A DNA stretch of 64,000 bases from Betaproteobacteria bacterium. GTDB lineage: Bacteria > Pseudomonadota > Gammaproteobacteria > Burkholderiales > Ga0077523. A program made the position numbers and the translations under genes. The stretch lies in NCBI GenBank assembly GCA_016713305.1, contig JADJPK010000012.1:1-64000 (forward strand), in the 5' to 3' direction. Under the pieces are notes generated by a model, which was not told the DNA's origin, made no database searches, and worked only from the letters and a program-made list of their open reading frames with translations. Below, piece after piece: positions 48,258 through 57,186 of the stretch; position 1 is the stretch's first letter; every line of letters begins with the position of its first letter.

Positions 48258-49379
48258 GTGCGCGCCGCCAACATCCTGCACCTGGGCATCAAGGAACTGC
48301 GCAGCCTCGCGCGGGATCCGGTGATGCTGGTGCTGATCGCCCACGCGTTCTCGTTGGCGATCTACGCCGCTGCGACGGCCATTCCGGAAACGCTCCACAA
48401 GGCCTCCATCGCCGTGGTGGACGAGGACCGCTCGGCGCTGTCGCAGCGGATCATCGATGCGTTCTATCCCCCGTACTTTCTCCCTCCCTCGATCATCACG
48501 CGGGAACGGATGGACGCCCGCATGGACGCGGGACTCGACACCTTCGCGCTGGACATCCCGCCCGATTTCCAGCGGGATGCGCTGGCCGGCCGGAGTCCGT
48601 CGCTCCAGCTCAATGTCGACGCGACGCGGATGAGTCAGGCATTCACCGGCAGCGCGTACATCCAGTCCATCGTCACGCGGGAATCGGCGGCGTTCCTCGC
48701 CGGCCACGACGTCGTGACCGCCGCCCCGGTGGAACTTGCCCAGCGCATGCGCTTCAACCCGGCCGGCAACCAGTCCTGGTTCGGTGCCGTGATGGAAACC
48801 ATCAACAACATCACGATGCTCTCCATCGTGCTCACCGGCGCCGCGCTCATCCGCGAGCGCGAACACGGCACCGTCGAGCACCTCCTGGCCATGCCGGTGA
48901 CACCGCTGGAGATCATGGCGGCGAAGCTGTGGTCCATGGGACTGGTCGTCCTGATCGCCACTGCCCTGTCGCTGACGCTCGTCACCCAGGGTCTGCTGGA
49001 GGTGCCCATCGAAGGCTCGGTCGCGCTCTTCCTGGCGGCGACGTCGCTGCACCTGTTCGCCACCACGTCCATGGGCATCTTCCTCGGGACCGTCGCGCGA
49101 TCGATGCCGCAGTTCGGCCTGCTGATCCTTCTGGTGCTGCTGCCCATGGAGATCCTCTCCGGCGGCATGACGCCGCGCGAGAGCATGCCGGCCATCGTTC
49201 GCACGATCATGCTCGCCGCGCCGACGACGCACTTCGTCACGCTGGCCCAGGCCATCCTGTATCGAGGCGCCGGTTTCTCGGTAATGTGGCCGCAGTTTGC
49301 GGCGCTGGCGGTGATCGGCGCGGCCTTGTGCAGCTTTTCCCTCGCGCGGTTCCGGCGCACGCTGGCGTCGATGGCCTGA
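48258..49379 (+). CDS. ABC-2 type permease (YhhJ-like)
   Basis: 373 residues from GTG 48258, one base after the upstream stop. It starts MRAANILHLGIKELRSLARD, then one helix, a periplasmic domain of about 140 residues (ASIAVVDEDRSALSQRIIDA), and five helices (TMLSIVLTGAALIREREHGT with the conserved EhgT coupling segment, LVVLIATALSLTLVTQGL, FGLLILLVLLPMEILSGGMT). It pairs with the permease half of the RbbA-like protein to form a heterodimeric exporter. No outer-membrane TolC gene is in the window. Confidence 0.9.
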   Translation: MRAANILHLGIKELRSLARDPVMLVLIAHAFSLAIYAAATAIPETLHKASIAVVDEDRSALSQRIIDAFYPPYFLPPSIITRERMDARMDAGLDTFALDIPPDFQRDALAGRSPSLQLNVDATRMSQAFTGSAYIQSIVTRESAAFLAGHDVVTAAPVELAQRMRFNPAGNQSWFGAVMETINNITMLSIVLTGAALIREREHGTVEHLLAMPVTPLEIMAAKLWSMGLVVLIATALSLTLVTQGLLEVPIEGSVALFLAATSLHLFATTSMGIFLGTVARSMPQFGLLILLVLLPMEILSGGMTPRESMPAIVRTIMLAAPTTHFVTLAQAILYRGAGFSVMWPQFAALAVIGAALCSFSLARFRRTLASMA

Positions 49380-49403
49380 AGCTCTCCCGATCGGGCGCCT
49401 CGG

Positions 49404-49955
49404 TCAGATCAGCCCGGCCCGTCTCCGATGGAGGATTCGTCCCGCCGCCATGAAGGTACCATCGCCCTTGTAGTGGAGCGTCTCGGGATGCGCGGGACGC
49501 GCCGCCACGCGCGCGTTCACGACCTCCCAGATGAAGAAGTCGTATTTCTTCACCAGACGGGCGTCTGCCAGCCTGCATTCGAAGTGGGCGTGGCATTCGC
49601 GGACCACCGGCGCGCCCACTTTCTCCGCGGGTTCCGCCGTTAGCCCGAAGCGCTCGAACTTGTCGATGTCGGCACCGCTGGTGGTGCCGACGCCGACCAC
49701 CTGGTCGATGAGGGCGGTCGTCGGCAGGTTGATCACGCATTCCCGGCTGCGCCGGATGAGCTCGTGGCTGTGATTGGCGGACGAAATGATGCAGCCCACG
49801 AGCGACGGCGTGAACTCCATCACGGTATGCCAGCCCAGGGTCATGAGATTGCGTTCGCCCTTCCAGGCGGACGAAACGAGTACGATGGGGCCGGGCTCGA
49901 GGTAACGCCGGACTTCGTGGAGCGGGAGGGAGGTCTTGCGGCGGTCTTGGGCCAT
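49404..49955 (-). CDS. Flavin reductase-like FMN-binding protein
   Basis: 183 residues, MAQDRRKTSLPLHEVRRYLE. The flavin-reductase fold is shown by PGPIVLVSSAWKGERNLMTL, GWHTVMEFTPSLVGCIIS, SRECVINLPTTALIDQVV and DKFERFGLTAEPAEKVGAPV. Members bind FMN and supply reduced flavin or act as NAD(P)H:flavin oxidoreductases. No monooxygenase partner is adjacent. It is convergent with the ABC permease, with a gap of 24 bases. Confidence 0.88.
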   Translation of the reverse strand: MAQDRRKTSLPLHEVRRYLEPGPIVLVSSAWKGERNLMTLGWHTVMEFTPSLVGCIISSANHSHELIRRSRECVINLPTTALIDQVVGVGTTSGADIDKFERFGLTAEPAEKVGAPVVRECHAHFECRLADARLVKKYDFFIWEVVNARVAARPAHPETLHYKGDGTFMAAGRILHRRRAGLI

Positions 49956-50305
49956 GGGAGGGAGGCTCCGTCGATGCTCCGGGCGGAACGCCGGAGCCGG
50001 TCTGGCCAATGTACACGTTCGAAGGAGAATCCCGCCGCCTCGCGTCGTGACCCGCCATCGCGGGTGCTCCGCTCGACTGCGGTTCGTGCCCACCCGTCGG
50101 GCCTTTTCCGGAACGGCTTGCGGCAATCGGGGAATCTCGCGGTCCCGCGACACTCCAACCGGTCGAGGAATCCGTCCCGGGGCGTGTGGCCGCGCGGCCC
50201 TCGGCGCACCGCTCCTCCGGTCGCCGGGTCTCAGGGCAGAAGAGCCGGGCCCGCCCCTTGCCCCTGCAGCCCCCACCGGCCGCTGAGAAGGCCGGACCGG
50301 CGCCG
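49956..50305. other. Divergent intergenic, no gene seen
   Basis: 350 bases between the flavin reductase and a membrane-protein gene. High GC, with no convincing ORF or promoter by eye. Confidence 0.45.
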
Positions 50306-51181
50306 ATGGCGCCCCTGCTCTGGAGCACTTGCATGGCATCTCTCGCTTCGATGGTCTGGTGGTGGGTCCTCTGTGCCATTGCCGTGGTGAACATGGCGAT
50401 GTGGCTTTCCACGGCGCGCGCGGTCGCCCGTCCCCAGGGCCTCGCGGCCGATTCCCGTTTGACCCAGCCGCTGCTGTGGCTTTCGCTGGGGTACGTGCTC
50501 GGCTGCGCCTTCCGGTCCGCCCTGCCCATGCTGGACGTTCCCGGCATTGCCCTCCACGACACGCCGCTGTCCCGCATCGTCGTGGGACGTTCGGTGGCGA
50601 CGGTGGCGGAGCTGTGCTTTGCCGCGCAGTGGGCGCTGGTGGTCGCACGCGTGGGGCAGGTCACGGGAGACAGGGCCGTGAGCGCCCTCGGCAAGACACT
50701 GCTGCCGGTCATCGGCCTTGCGGAGGTCTCTTCCTGGCGCGCCGTCCTGGAACACGACTACCTGCTCAACGCGGTCGAGAACTCGCTGTGGGCGGTCGCC
50801 GCTGCGTTGATCGCGCTGGCCCTGGCCCTTGGGATGCGCCGGCTCGACGCTCCGGGGCGTCTCCTTTCGGCGGGCGCTCTGGCCGTCCTCGCGGCATACC
50901 TTGCGTACATGGTGACGGTCGATGTTCCGCTGTGGCTTTCCCGCTGGCACAACGACCTGGCGCAGGGCGTGCAGGGACGGTCCCTGCAGGAAGGTCTGGC
51001 ATTCGTGCTCCAGCGCTGCGCGATTTCCCGCGAATGGAGCGTCTGGCGCCACGATGCCATCTGGCTTTCGCTCTACTTCTCCGCCGGCGTGTGGGTCTCG
51101 ATCGCGATGATCCGCATTCCTCCGATCCGCGCACGCTGGCAACCTGCGCGCGTGCCCACGCCCGCCACGGGCATGCCGTGA
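50306..51181 (+). CDS. Hypothetical multi-pass membrane protein
   Basis: About 291 residues from ATG 50306 (ATG 50333 is equally possible), MAPLLWSTCMASLASMVWWW. Roughly eight hydrophobic helices are seen, e.g. VLCAIAVVNMAMWLSTARAV, LLWLSLGYVLGCAFRSALPM, LWAVAAALIALALALGM and LSAGALAVLAAYLAYMVTVD. Charged loops carry conserved-looking RSVATVAELCFAAQWA and EVSSWRAVLEHDYLLNAVEN. I do not recognise a named family. It precedes the pssA-like gene in the same direction with a 71-base gap, so a lipid-related role is possible but unsupported. Confidence 0.65.
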   Translation: MAPLLWSTCMASLASMVWWWVLCAIAVVNMAMWLSTARAVARPQGLAADSRLTQPLLWLSLGYVLGCAFRSALPMLDVPGIALHDTPLSRIVVGRSVATVAELCFAAQWALVVARVGQVTGDRAVSALGKTLLPVIGLAEVSSWRAVLEHDYLLNAVENSLWAVAAALIALALALGMRRLDAPGRLLSAGALAVLAAYLAYMVTVDVPLWLSRWHNDLAQGVQGRSLQEGLAFVLQRCAISREWSVWRHDAIWLSLYFSAGVWVSIAMIRIPPIRARWQPARVPTPATGMP

Positions 51182-51252
51182 TCTTCGGGGGACGCCATGC
51201 CCTGCGGACCATGGCACCATGGGTCCGGCAACGCACCGGAGACCCCAGGAGA

Positions 51253-51873
51253 ATGAACAGACCGCGCCGTTTCTCGATGATCCGCAGCTTCCATCTGGCG
51301 GATTGGATCACTGTGGGCAATGCCGTCTTCGGCATGGGTGCGATCTTCTCGGCCATGGCCTACCTTCAAATGCCCTCGGACCGCAGCGTCCTGACGCTCG
51401 CCTGCGGACTGGTTGTCGTCGCCCTGGTGCTGGACGTGCTGGACGGCAAGGTGGCGCGCTGGCGGCACCAGAACTCCGCGCTGGGGCGCGAACTCGATTC
51501 CCTCGCCGACGTGATCTCGTTCGGCGCCGCTCCGGCCGCCATCGCCTACGCAGCCGGGATGAACGGTCTGTGGGATCGCGTGGTGCTGCTGTTCTTCGTG
51601 GCCTGCGGCGCATCCCGGCTTGCGCGCTTCAACGTGACAGCCGCAGACCTGGCCGGCGACGACGGCAAGGTGCGCTATTTCGAAGGCACTCCCATCCCGA
51701 CGTCGGTCGTGCTGGCGCTTCTGCTCGCTGCGGCGGCATGGACCGGCAACATCGGCGAGGCGTTGTGGGGCGGTGCCGTCACGATCGGACCCGGGGTGCT
51801 GCATCCGCTGTCGCTGCTGTTCGCCCTCTCTGGCAGCCTCATGATCAGCACGATCCGCATTCCCAAGCCGTGA
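51253..51873 (+). CDS. pssA: CDP-diacylglycerol-serine O-phosphatidyltransferase
   Basis: 206 residues from ATG 51253, preceded by AGGAG. It makes phosphatidylserine, the precursor of phosphatidylethanolamine, from CDP-diacylglycerol. The CDP-alcohol phosphotransferase motif is complete: DGKVAR, then G at eight residues, then DxxxD (LDGKVARWRHQNSALGRELD followed by SLAD). Six hydrophobic helices fit the type II PssA. DGKVRYFEGTPIPTSVV is also typical of PssA. The end is LMISTIRIPKP. No psd gene is nearby. Confidence 0.88.
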   Translation: MNRPRRFSMIRSFHLADWITVGNAVFGMGAIFSAMAYLQMPSDRSVLTLACGLVVVALVLDVLDGKVARWRHQNSALGRELDSLADVISFGAAPAAIAYAAGMNGLWDRVVLLFFVACGASRLARFNVTAADLAGDDGKVRYFEGTPIPTSVVLALLLAAAAWTGNIGEALWGGAVTIGPGVLHPLSLLFALSGSLMISTIRIPKP

Positions 51874-51925
51874 TCGGTGCGGCGCTGCCGGCAAGCCCCC
51901 GGGATCACATCCGGCGGGAGGGACT

Positions 51926-53062
51926 TCAGCCCCTTCGCCGGTCCTGCAGGAAGCGCAGCAGCAGATCGGTGACCGCCTCGGGTTGTTCCTGCTGAATCCA
52001 GTGCCCGGCGCCTGCGACGAGGTGCGACGCCGTCATTCGCGAACACGCACCGTCGAGCATCGCTTCGTAGGCGCCCGGCTTCTGGTAGACGCCCCAGTCG
52101 GAGGCGCCGGCGACGAACATCGACGGCACGTCGATCGTCCTGCCCGAATAGAGCAGCAGTTCGTCGGACTCGCCCGCCTGCGTGCGGCACCGGTACCACT
52201 GCAGACCGCCCTGGAAGCCGGTGCGCTGGTACTCCGCGCTGTAGACGCGAAGTTCCGCTTCCGGCAGCCACCGGCAGGCCGCGATCTGCGCCGCCGTGGG
52301 CATGTGGGGAGCCACGGTCCGGGCCATGTCCTGATCGAAGTCCATCACGTAATAGGTGGGGAGCTTCGCCAGTTCGTCCGCGTCCCACGCCCGCAACCGG
52401 TGAGGACGGTTCTCCGCCCAGTCCGCGCTCTTCACGTGGTAATAGGCTCGAAGGAAATCGTGGACACCCTGCGCGCAACGGCACATCTGAGCATCGGCCT
52501 CGCGCGTGGAGTAGTACCACTGGTAATGCTTGCGGGGCCGCGGCAGGGCCGCCAGGGCGGCATGCACGTCCACGGCCGTCTGCGTGCCAGGGGACGGGAA
52601 GCGCGGCGTTCCATCGAACGGCGCGCTCATGAGCACCACGGAGCGGAAGACATCCGGCCGCGTCAGCGCACACCACGCCGCGACGGGCGAGCCGAAGTCG
52701 TGCCCGACCACTGCAGCAACATGCCGCACGCCCATCGCGTCCAGCAGCCCCAGTGCATCGCGCACGATGCCCAGCAGCCGGAACGGCTCCAGCGGACCGT
52801 CGTAGCCGGGGTCCCATCCGGTCGTGCGCCCGTAGCCGCGCTGGTCCGGCGCGACCACATGGAAGCCGGCAGCCGCCAGGGGAAGCATGACCTTCCGCCA
52901 GCTGTAGGCCAGCTCCGGAAAGCCGTGCAGGAGCAGCACGCAGGGGCGGCCCTCCCCTTCCCAGCCGGCTTCGAGCACGTGCATGTCGAGCCCCGTCCCG
53001 CTCGGCACGTGGCGCGAACGGATTCCCTCGGGAAGAGGCAGCGGCGCAAACGTGTGGGTCAT
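51926..53062 (-). CDS. Alpha/beta-hydrolase, epoxide hydrolase-like
   Basis: 378 residues, MTHTFAPLPLPEGIRSRHVP. Oxyanion motif LLLHGFPELAYSWRKV, then APDQRGYGRTTGW, nucleophile Asp in VVGHDFGSPVAAWC, and base His in GAGHWIQQEQPEAV near the C-terminus. An acid Asp is expected in ASDWGVYQ. The nucleophile pattern GHDxG points to epoxide hydrolase or haloalkane dehalogenase chemistry, not esterase. The lid has the Tyr pair KHYQWYYST. It is cytoplasmic. The gene follows argC on the same strand, 11 bases after its stop, but without an obvious metabolic link. Confidence 0.85.
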   Translation of the reverse strand: MTHTFAPLPLPEGIRSRHVPSGTGLDMHVLEAGWEGEGRPCVLLLHGFPELAYSWRKVMLPLAAAGFHVVAPDQRGYGRTTGWDPGYDGPLEPFRLLGIVRDALGLLDAMGVRHVAAVVGHDFGSPVAAWCALTRPDVFRSVVLMSAPFDGTPRFPSPGTQTAVDVHAALAALPRPRKHYQWYYSTREADAQMCRCAQGVHDFLRAYYHVKSADWAENRPHRLRAWDADELAKLPTYYVMDFDQDMARTVAPHMPTAAQIAACRWLPEAELRVYSAEYQRTGFQGGLQWYRCRTQAGESDELLLYSGRTIDVPSMFVAGASDWGVYQKPGAYEAMLDGACSRMTASHLVAGAGHWIQQEQPEAVTDLLLRFLQDRRRG

Positions 53063-53073
53063 GGGGGGACGTC

Positions 53074-54015
53074 TCAGACCAGACCCAGCGTCTCGTCGAC
53101 ACCGAGGTGTACGTTCATGCTCTGCACTGCGGCGCCCGAGGCGCCCTTGCCGAGGTTGTCGAGGCGTGCCATCAGCACGACCCGCTCGTCGTTCCCGAAC
53201 ACGAAGACGTCCACGCGGTTGGTGTCGTTGGCACCCTGCACGTCGAAGAACCCGCCGTCGGTGTTGGCGTCGTTCGCGAACGGCGCAACCTCGATGAACC
53301 GCTCGCCCTCGTAGTAGCGGGCCAGCTCGTCGCGCAGCGCCTTGGCGGTCATGGATCTGGCAAGCCGCCGCGGATCGAGATAGACAGTCACCGCGAGTCC
53401 CTTGTAGAAGGGCCCCACGATGGGCACGAAGATGGGTGGCTCGGCAAGCCCCGTGTGCGTTCGCATCTCCGGCAGATGCTTGTGCGCGAGCCCGAGGGCG
53501 TAGGGGCGCGGAGCATCGAGCGAGCCTCCGGCCTTCTCGTACTGCTCGATCATCTTCTTGCCACCGCCCGAATAGCCGGTGATCGAGTGGGCCGCGATGG
53601 TCGCGGACGCGGACAGCACGCCGCCGGCGACCAGCGGCCTGACCAGCAGTATGAAGGCCGTGGCGTGGCACCCCGGGTTGGCGATGCGCTTCGCCTCGCG
53701 CAGACGCGCGCGCTGCTGCCCGTCCAGTTCGGGCAGTCCGAACGCCCAGCCCGGTGCCGTCCGGTGCGCGGTGGATGCATCGATGACACAGGTCGCAGGG
53801 TTCTCGACCAGGCCCACCGACTCCCGGGCTGCGTCGTCGGGCAGGCACAGGAACGTCACATCGGAGGCGTTGATCAGTGCGCGTCGCGCCTCGGTGTCCT
53901 TGCGGCGCTCCGGATCGATCCTGAGCAGCGTGACATCGGGGCGGCGCGCCAGATATTCGTGGATGCGAAGGCCTGTGGTGCCCTCCAGTCCGTCGACGAA
54001 AACTTTGAAGGTCAT
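53074..54015 (-). CDS. argC: N-acetyl-gamma-glutamyl-phosphate reductase, type 2
   Basis: 313 residues, MTFKVFVDGLEGTTGLRIHE. It reduces N-acetylglutamyl phosphate to the semialdehyde in arginine synthesis. Short type 2 ArgC features are GTTGLRI, FLCLPDDAARESV, the catalytic Cys in RIANPGCHATAFILLVRPL, and the His in LAHKHLPEMRTHTGL. NDTNRVDVFVFGNDERVVLM is typical of this subgroup. Complete and frame-intact. It lies between the enolase-superfamily gene and the epoxide hydrolase on the minus strand. Confidence 0.94.
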   Translation of the reverse strand: MTFKVFVDGLEGTTGLRIHEYLARRPDVTLLRIDPERRKDTEARRALINASDVTFLCLPDDAARESVGLVENPATCVIDASTAHRTAPGWAFGLPELDGQQRARLREAKRIANPGCHATAFILLVRPLVAGGVLSASATIAAHSITGYSGGGKKMIEQYEKAGGSLDAPRPYALGLAHKHLPEMRTHTGLAEPPIFVPIVGPFYKGLAVTVYLDPRRLARSMTAKALRDELARYYEGERFIEVAPFANDANTDGGFFDVQGANDTNRVDVFVFGNDERVVLMARLDNLGKGASGAAVQSMNVHLGVDETLGLV

Positions 54016-54091
54016 GGTGCAGCTTCCTGCGGGGCGGATGCCCGGGCCGGTCAGTGTCGCGCAATCCGCCCGGGCGGTAAACCTCGGCCGG

Positions 54092-55300
54092 TCAGGTCTT
54101 GCGGCCGTAGTTGAGCAGCCCCGTGGCACCTTTCGGGGGGTGGGCGCGGAGCGCTTCCTCGATCGGTTCCGTTCCCCAGCCCGGCCGGTCGGGCATCACC
54201 AGATGGCCGTCGACGAACTCCGGCAGATGCGTGAACAGCTCGTGGTCCCAGGCAATGCGGTCGATGTCCGTTTCCATGATCCGCAGGTTGGGCACGGCCG
54301 CGCAGAAGTGCGCGTTCATCATGGTGCAAAGATGCCCGTAGAAGTTGTGCGGCGCGACGTTCATCTCGTGCGCTTCGGCCGCGGCGGCGATCTTCATGGA
54401 CTGCCAGACGCCGTTCCAGGGCGTATCGATGATCGCCACATCCATGGCCTGCTCGCGGAAATAGGGCAGGAATTCGCGCAGGCCCAGCAACGTTTCGCAG
54501 GAACTCACCGGATGCGGACTCTGCCGGCGGATGAACCCGAGCGCCTCGGGGCTGTAGCTGTCGATCTCCACCCAGAACATGTCCAGCGGCGCGATGGCCC
54601 GCAGGATCCGCAGGTAGCCCTCGGTCTTGGCATTGAAGTTGAGGTCCAGAAGCAGATCCATGTCCGGTCCCGCACCGTCGCGCAGCGCTTCGAGATGCGT
54701 GACGATGTTGCGAAGGACGGCCTTTTCCACGTTGATCTCCGGCGCGAAGGGCACGCCGAAGCCGGGCCGCCAGCCGCGCACGATGCGCCCGTCCGGACCG
54801 TACTCGAAGATGTTGGTCTTGAGCGCGGTGAAACCCTTGTCCCGCGCTTCGCGGCCGATGGCCTTCACGCCGTCGAGATCGGTGATGGCCGGGCTGTAGT
54901 GCGCGGGATGGTTGATGCGCCACGTTGCACAGTGCGACCAGTACACGCGAATGCGGTCCCGCACCTTGCCGCCGAGCAGTTCGTAGACCGGCACCCCCAG
55001 CGCCTTGGCCTTGGCATCCAGCAGCGCGTTCTCGATGGCGCCCATCGCCAGCGCGACCACGCCGCCGGCCGCCGGCCGGGTGGCGCAGTACAGCTCGGCG
55101 TAGATCCGCTCGTGCGCGAAGACGGATTGGCCGATGACACGCGGTTTCAGCCGGTCGATGACCGCGCCGACCCCCGGGGCGCCGAAGCCTTCGTCGTATT
55201 CGCTCCAGCCCACGATGCCGTCCTCGGTCGTGACCTTCACGAAATGGTAGTTGCGCCATCCGGCATCGCACGCCAGCAATTCGAGATCTCTTATCTTCAT
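54092..55300 (-). CDS. Mandelate racemase/muconate lactonizing enzyme family protein
   Basis: 402 residues from ATG 55300, behind GGAGGAG. Enolase-superfamily fold: capping domain with MKIRDLELLACDAGWRNYHF and EYDEGFGAPGVGAV, then the barrel. Metal ligands are probably in LLLDLNFN, FWVEIDSYSPEALG and SSCETLLGLREFLP (Asp, Glu, Glu). ALKTNIFEY supplies the KxN-type base in place of the usual KxK. APHNFYGHLCTMMNAHFCAA supplies the His of the C-terminal half. It would dehydrate or racemise a sugar acid or similar. The substrate cannot be assigned. It starts 12 bases after the thpR stop. Confidence 0.85.
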   Translation of the reverse strand: MKIRDLELLACDAGWRNYHFVKVTTEDGIVGWSEYDEGFGAPGVGAVIDRLKPRVIGQSVFAHERIYAELYCATRPAAGGVVALAMGAIENALLDAKAKALGVPVYELLGGKVRDRIRVYWSHCATWRINHPAHYSPAITDLDGVKAIGREARDKGFTALKTNIFEYGPDGRIVRGWRPGFGVPFAPEINVEKAVLRNIVTHLEALRDGAGPDMDLLLDLNFNAKTEGYLRILRAIAPLDMFWVEIDSYSPEALGFIRRQSPHPVSSCETLLGLREFLPYFREQAMDVAIIDTPWNGVWQSMKIAAAAEAHEMNVAPHNFYGHLCTMMNAHFCAAVPNLRIMETDIDRIAWDHELFTHLPEFVDGHLVMPDRPGWGTEPIEEALRAHPPKGATGLLNYGRKT

Positions 55301-55311
55301 GAACTCCTCCG

Positions 55312-55884
55312 TCAAGTGTCGTTCTCTGTATTGGCGGGCGGCAACGCCGTCCGGGAAACAATCCGGTACACCGGGCCCGCCGCGTCGCGGTCGGATCTCA
55401 CGAGCACGAACTCCGTCACGGGCCAGTGCACCGGCTCGAAGCCGCATTCCGCCTTCCGGCCCGTCGCCCGCCGAACCAGCGTGACGTGGGGACGAAAGGG
55501 CCGCGCGTCCAGTTCGAACCCCTCCTGTGCCAGCCAGCGGGACAGACGCCGCTCGAGCCGCATCAGCGGTCCGGGAATCGCCGACGGCGCCGCCCAACCG
55601 ATGCCGTTGTGGTTCCAGGCGCCCAGGCGGTCCACGACCAGTTCGAACGGCGCGACGGGAATGTCCGGCGGAACCTCGGAGAGGCGGGCGATCGCCGCGG
55701 GTGACACGTCGCCGAGAAAGGCGAGCGTGAGGTGGATCGATTCGTTGCGCGTGCGTCGACCGCCCAGTTCGCGCGCCAGCGAGGCCGCCTGCCGGCCCAG
55801 GGCCTCCATGGCCCCCGCCGGCGGCCAGAGCGCGAAGAAGCAGCGGACCGCTTCGCTCTCAGGCGCGCCCGGACTCGCGCTCAT
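55312..55884 (-). CDS. thpR: RNA 2',3'-cyclic phosphodiesterase (2H family)
   Basis: 190 residues, MSASPGAPESEAVRCFFALW. The two HxTx motifs of the 2H phosphoesterase fold are SIHLTLAFLGDV and RPHVTLVRRATG. RCFFALWPP is the typical ThpR opening. It opens 2',3'-cyclic phosphate termini of RNA. The biological role in bacteria is unclear. The start overlaps the ispF end by 26 bases, so it belongs to the ispD-ispF-thpR transcription unit. Confidence 0.9.
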   Translation of the reverse strand: MSASPGAPESEAVRCFFALWPPAGAMEALGRQAASLARELGGRRTRNESIHLTLAFLGDVSPAAIARLSEVPPDIPVAPFELVVDRLGAWNHNGIGWAAPSAIPGPLMRLERRLSRWLAQEGFELDARPFRPHVTLVRRATGRKAECGFEPVHWPVTEFVLVRSDRDAAGPVYRIVSRTALPPANTENDT

Positions 55885-56368
55885 GGGGCGCGGCCTGCAG
55901 CAGGGCGATGGCCTCCGTGGCGATCCCCTCGCCACGCCCGGTGAAGCCCAGCTTCTCCGTGGTCTTGGCCTTCACGTTGACGCAATCCCGGGCGATTCCC
56001 AGGTCGGCGGCGATGTTGGCGACCATCGCCGGAATGTGCGGCGCCATTTTCGGCGCCTGCGCGATGATCGTGGCATCCACGTTGCCGACGACATAGCCCG
56101 CGGCCCGCACTCTCGCGGCGACCTCGCGCAGAAGCATGCGGCTGTCGGCTCCGCTGAACGCGGGATCGGTGTCGGGAAAGTGGCGGCCGATGTCGCCCAG
56201 TGCCGCGGCTCCCAGGAGCGCATCGCACAGCGCGTGCAACAACGCATCGGCATCGGAATGTCCCAGCAGCCCCCGATCGAAGGGAATGGTGACGCCGCCC
56301 AGGATGAGCGGCCGGCCGGCAACGAGAGCGTGCACGTCGAAGCCCTGGCCGATGCGCAGCGTGTGCAT
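55859..56368 (-). CDS. ispF: 2-C-methyl-D-erythritol 2,4-cyclodiphosphate synthase
   Basis: 169 residues, MHTLRIGQGFDVHALVAGRP. Zinc ligands DVH (GFDVHAL) and His in GLLGHSDADALLHALCDALL. IGRHFPDTDPAFSGADSR and VNVKAKTTEKLGFTGRGEGI are hallmark segments. It catalyses the fifth step of the MEP isoprenoid pathway, making the cyclodiphosphate. It starts three bases after ispD ends. Complete. Confidence 0.97.
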   Translation of the reverse strand: MHTLRIGQGFDVHALVAGRPLILGGVTIPFDRGLLGHSDADALLHALCDALLGAAALGDIGRHFPDTDPAFSGADSRMLLREVAARVRAAGYVVGNVDATIIAQAPKMAPHIPAMVANIAADLGIARDCVNVKAKTTEKLGFTGRGEGIATEAIALLQAAPHERESGRA

Positions 56369-56371
56369 GAT

Positions 56372-57082
56372 TCAGAGACCGTCCTGCTCGAGAAAGCGCG
56401 CGGCGAGCGCAACGTCGCGTGCATAGGTGACCTTGATGTTCGTCGCGTCGCCTTCCACCAGACGGGGCCGGTGCCCGGCGGCCTCCATGGCACCCGCCTC
56501 GTCCGTGATGTGCGCCGGATCGGCGGCCTCCAGCGCCGCCAGGAGAGGACCGAGCCTGAACATCTGGGGCGTCTGCGCCGCCCACAGGCCCGTGCGGACG
56601 ACCGTGCCGGCGATCCGCCGGTCCGCATCGGCACGCTTCAGCGTGTCCGCCACGGGCAGGGCCGCGATTCCGCCCACGGGATCGTCTTCGAGTTCGTGAA
56701 GCATGCGGTCGATGAGGCCGTGAGTGACGCAGGGCCGCGCCGCGTCGTGCACGAGAATCCAGGCCCGGCTGTCGGTGGCGCCGCTCAACGCGCGCAGTCC
56801 GTTTCTCACCGTCTCCGCCCTCGTCGCGCCGCCCGTCCGGAGCACTTCGAGCTTGCCGGGCATCGCTGCGCCATCCTCGGTGTCGAACCGCGAATCGTCG
56901 GCCGACAGGACCACGACAACCCGGTCGATGCGCGAATGGGAGGCAAGACGCGCCAGGGTGTGGTGGATCAAGGGCCTGTCTCCGACCGGCACGTACTGCT
57001 TGGGAAGTGCGTGACCCAGGCGGCTGCCCGATCCGGCGGCGGGCACGAGAGCGATGACGGGAAGCGGGCGTTCGTTGATCAC
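56372..57082 (-). CDS. ispD: 2-C-methyl-D-erythritol 4-phosphate cytidylyltransferase
   Basis: 236 residues from GTG 57082 (VINERPLPVIALVPAAGSGS). An in-frame ATG at 57109 would add nine residues and is less likely. The nucleotide-binding signature PAAGSGSRLGHALPKQYVPV, WILVHDAARPCVTHGLIDRM, and AQTPQMFRLGPLLAAL and THITDEA-type segments are clear. It forms CDP-methylerythritol in the MEP pathway, with ispF directly downstream. Divergent from mfd, so both promoters share 57083-57186. Confidence 0.95.
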   Translation of the reverse strand: MINERPLPVIALVPAAGSGSRLGHALPKQYVPVGDRPLIHHTLARLASHSRIDRVVVVLSADDSRFDTEDGAAMPGKLEVLRTGGATRAETVRNGLRALSGATDSRAWILVHDAARPCVTHGLIDRMLHELEDDPVGGIAALPVADTLKRADADRRIAGTVVRTGLWAAQTPQMFRLGPLLAALEAADPAHITDEAGAMEAAGHRPRLVEGDATNIKVTYARDVALAARFLEQDGL

Positions 57083-57129
57083 GGGCGGCAGATTAGCATG
57101 GCATCGCACGGCGACGGACCGGGCCGGGC

Positions 57130-57158
57130 GCGGGTCGCGCGAAACCCCGGCCTATAAT
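57130..57158 (+). promoter_or_regulatory. Candidate mfd promoter (-10 TATAAT)
   Basis: A consensus TATAAT sits at 57153-57158, in otherwise GC-rich DNA. The -35 hexamer at 17-bp spacing is weak. The site leaves a leader of roughly 20-25 bases before ATG 57187 and overlaps the alternative ATG 57157, arguing against that start. Confidence 0.5.
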
Positions 57159-57186
57159 GCCCGCGCTTCGCACTCCACCCTCGACG

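Noticed and set aside
53579..57157. A 1192-residue plus-strand ORF over argC, the enolase-family gene, thpR, ispF and ispD
   Set aside because: Antisense open frame in GC-rich DNA. Five well-known minus-strand proteins occupy it.
57157..57186. ATG 57157 as the mfd start
   Set aside because: It overlaps the TATAAT box. Residues after ATG 57187 fit the usual Mfd opening.
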